From NCBI GenBank assembly GCA_937870805.1, contig CALMZT010000225.1, forward strand, positions 1 to 7,198: DNA of 7,198 nucleotides, in the 5' to 3' direction. The translations under genes and the position numbers were made by a program. Below the pieces are notes generated by a model. The model was not told the DNA's origin. It searched no databases and saw only the letters and a list, made by a program, of their open reading frames with translations. Within the stretch, counting starts at the first letter, position 1; every line of letters starts with the position of its first letter. Source of the DNA: an uncultured Chloroflexota bacterium. GTDB taxonomy: Bacteria > Chloroflexota > Anaerolineae > Aggregatilineales > Phototrophicaceae. Shown piece after piece: positions 6,336 through 7,198 of the stretch.

Positions 6336-7070
6336 ATGCTGACAGCTTTCTCGTCTTATCTGGAACGCCAACGGCGCAACTTCAGTGATTTGTTCTTTGT
6401 TCGGCGGCGTCCTAAATGGCTGGGAGTGCCCAAAGAATGGGAAGCACCACAGGACGAGGCAACTTACCAGTCCTTGCTGAAAAGTGACGATTTTCTTTCA
6501 GCCGTAGATTTTCCAGAGGATGCAGCTGCCAAACATCCGGTTATCGTGCAAGATATGAACGACATCCGACAGTATCTCTTGCCGACCTTTTATGAGATGA
6601 GCCAGAAGTCCCAGTATTATCAAAATTTGTATTACTTTTATCAGTGGATTTTCATTTTCGGCGCGTTTTTTACCACGCTGTTCGGTACGCTTGCCACCTA
6701 CAATATTGTCGGCAATACCGAAACATCTACGGCAGTGGTGACGCCTGAGGCAGATGCCAGCGCGCAGGGTGTAGGTGAAATCACACCAGAGAGCACGACA
6801 GTCACAACCATCGTCAGCACAGGAAATAACTTCTGGTCGCGCACCTTTGGCATTATCACGGCGATCATTGGCGCATTGACGGCTTTTACCACGACGTTAA
6901 GCAATCGCAGTGAGCCGCAAAAACGCTGGGGAAATACGCGCCGTCTTGCGGAGGAAATGAGAATGCATTACTACAAATACATTTCACATCAACCACCCTA
7001 TGATGGCGGAGATCGTTTGAGCAAACTCCGCGAGATCATCATGAAGATCAAGGAGCAGGAATATGTCTAA
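6336..7070 (+). CDS. DUF4231/SLATT-like two-helix membrane protein
   Basis: The protein has 244 residues. ATG 6336 is preferred because AAGGG at 6324-6328 sits 7 bases upstream; TTG 6330 is an in-frame alternative adding two residues. A basic and variable N-terminal region (1-75) leads into LLPTFYEMSQKSQYYQNLYYFYQ (81-103, aromatic-rich). Two membrane helices follow at about 103-124 and 168-188. The C-terminal part is conserved and charged (RW-NTRRLAEEMRMHYYKY at 197-215, then a helix rich in Lys and Glu). This layout fits the DUF4231/SLATT superfamily, two-helix proteins predicted to form pores as effectors next to nucleotide-based sensor systems. The 43-residue loop between the helices (125-167) is long, rich in Thr, Val and Ser, and acidic. 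The stop overlaps the next gene, so the two are translationally coupled. Family placement is from remembered motifs and function is unproven. Confidence 0.72.
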   Translation: MLTAFSSYLERQRRNFSDLFFVRRRPKWLGVPKEWEAPQDEATYQSLLKSDDFLSAVDFPEDAAAKHPVIVQDMNDIRQYLLPTFYEMSQKSQYYQNLYYFYQWIFIFGAFFTTLFGTLATYNIVGNTETSTAVVTPEADASAQGVGEITPESTTVTTIVSTGNNFWSRTFGIITAIIGALTAFTTTLSNRSEPQKRWGNTRRLAEEMRMHYYKYISHQPPYDGGDRLSKLREIIMKIKEQEYV

Positions 7071-7198
7071 AGAAGCCCCTAAGCACACGAAAGAGGACCT
7101 GGAGTTTCTTTTCAAGCGCTATCTTGAAAAACGTGTCGAATCACAAACCCAATTTTATGACAATCGCATTCGTGAGAATGAACGGAATGCAGACTTTA
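7063..7198 (+). CDS. Second DUF4231-like protein, 3'-truncated by window end
   Basis: ATG 7063 opens a frame that continues to the window edge (45 complete codons visible). It overlaps the previous gene's last 8 bases in another frame. A perfect AAGGAG at 7050-7055 sits 7 bases upstream, so this start is well supported. The visible part is cytosolic and strongly helical. FLFKRYLEKRVESQTQFYDNR is close in style to the N-terminal lead-in of DUF4231 proteins (tyrosine-leucine, glutamate/arginine, glutamine, then tyrosine-aspartate), which normally runs into the first membrane helix. That helix would lie just outside the window. Alternative: an unrelated coiled-coil partner of the upstream membrane protein. 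Confidence 0.7.
   Translation, partial: MSKEAPKHTKEDLEFLFKRYLEKRVESQTQFYDNRIRENERNADF

Overview
The window reads as one gene-dense, entirely plus-strand stretch of a bacterial chromosome of moderate GC content (judged by eye). It holds seven protein-coding genes, two of them cut by the window edges, and no RNA genes. The mix suggests a free-living Chloroflexota (Anaerolineae-like) or similar filamentous/environmental lineage. It includes a clan GH-A glycoside hydrolase, a six-helix multi-PAS histidine kinase, a DUF4231/SLATT-type membrane protein pair, hairpin repeats of GTAGGGGCG type and heptanucleotide tandem repeats. That placement is an inference from gene style, not a marker-based assignment.

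Layout: (1) 1-1013, the 3' part of a clan GH-A-like glycoside hydrolase, still carrying both apparent catalytic glutamates. (2) 1083-3155, a membrane-bound sensor histidine kinase with two PAS domains and no response regulator in view. (3) 3165-4100, an ABC transporter ATPase starting 9 bases after the kinase. (4) 4101-4407, a 307-base non-coding stretch with a REP-like hairpin, a 10-base direct repeat flanking it and a CAACGAA heptamer tandem repeat. (5) 4408-5238, the matching ABC-2 type permease. (6) 5260-6255, a renalase-like FAD/NAD(P) oxidoreductase 21 bases downstream. (7) 6336-7070, a two-helix membrane protein of DUF4231/SLATT type. (8) From 7063, a second DUF4231-like gene overlapping the previous one by 8 bases and running off the window.

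The genes fall into three plausible transcription groups. The kinase, ATPase and permease look like one sensory/export cassette, interrupted by repeat DNA between its ATPase and permease. The oxidoreductase is probably read through from the permease and may do metabolite repair. The two DUF4231/SLATT-like genes are translationally coupled and preceded by their own 80-base spacer with a palindrome. This last pair is the best candidate for something unusual: SLATT proteins are predicted pore-forming effectors of nucleotide-linked conflict systems. The rest of the locus, including any sensor, lies outside the window, so a defence role cannot be shown here.
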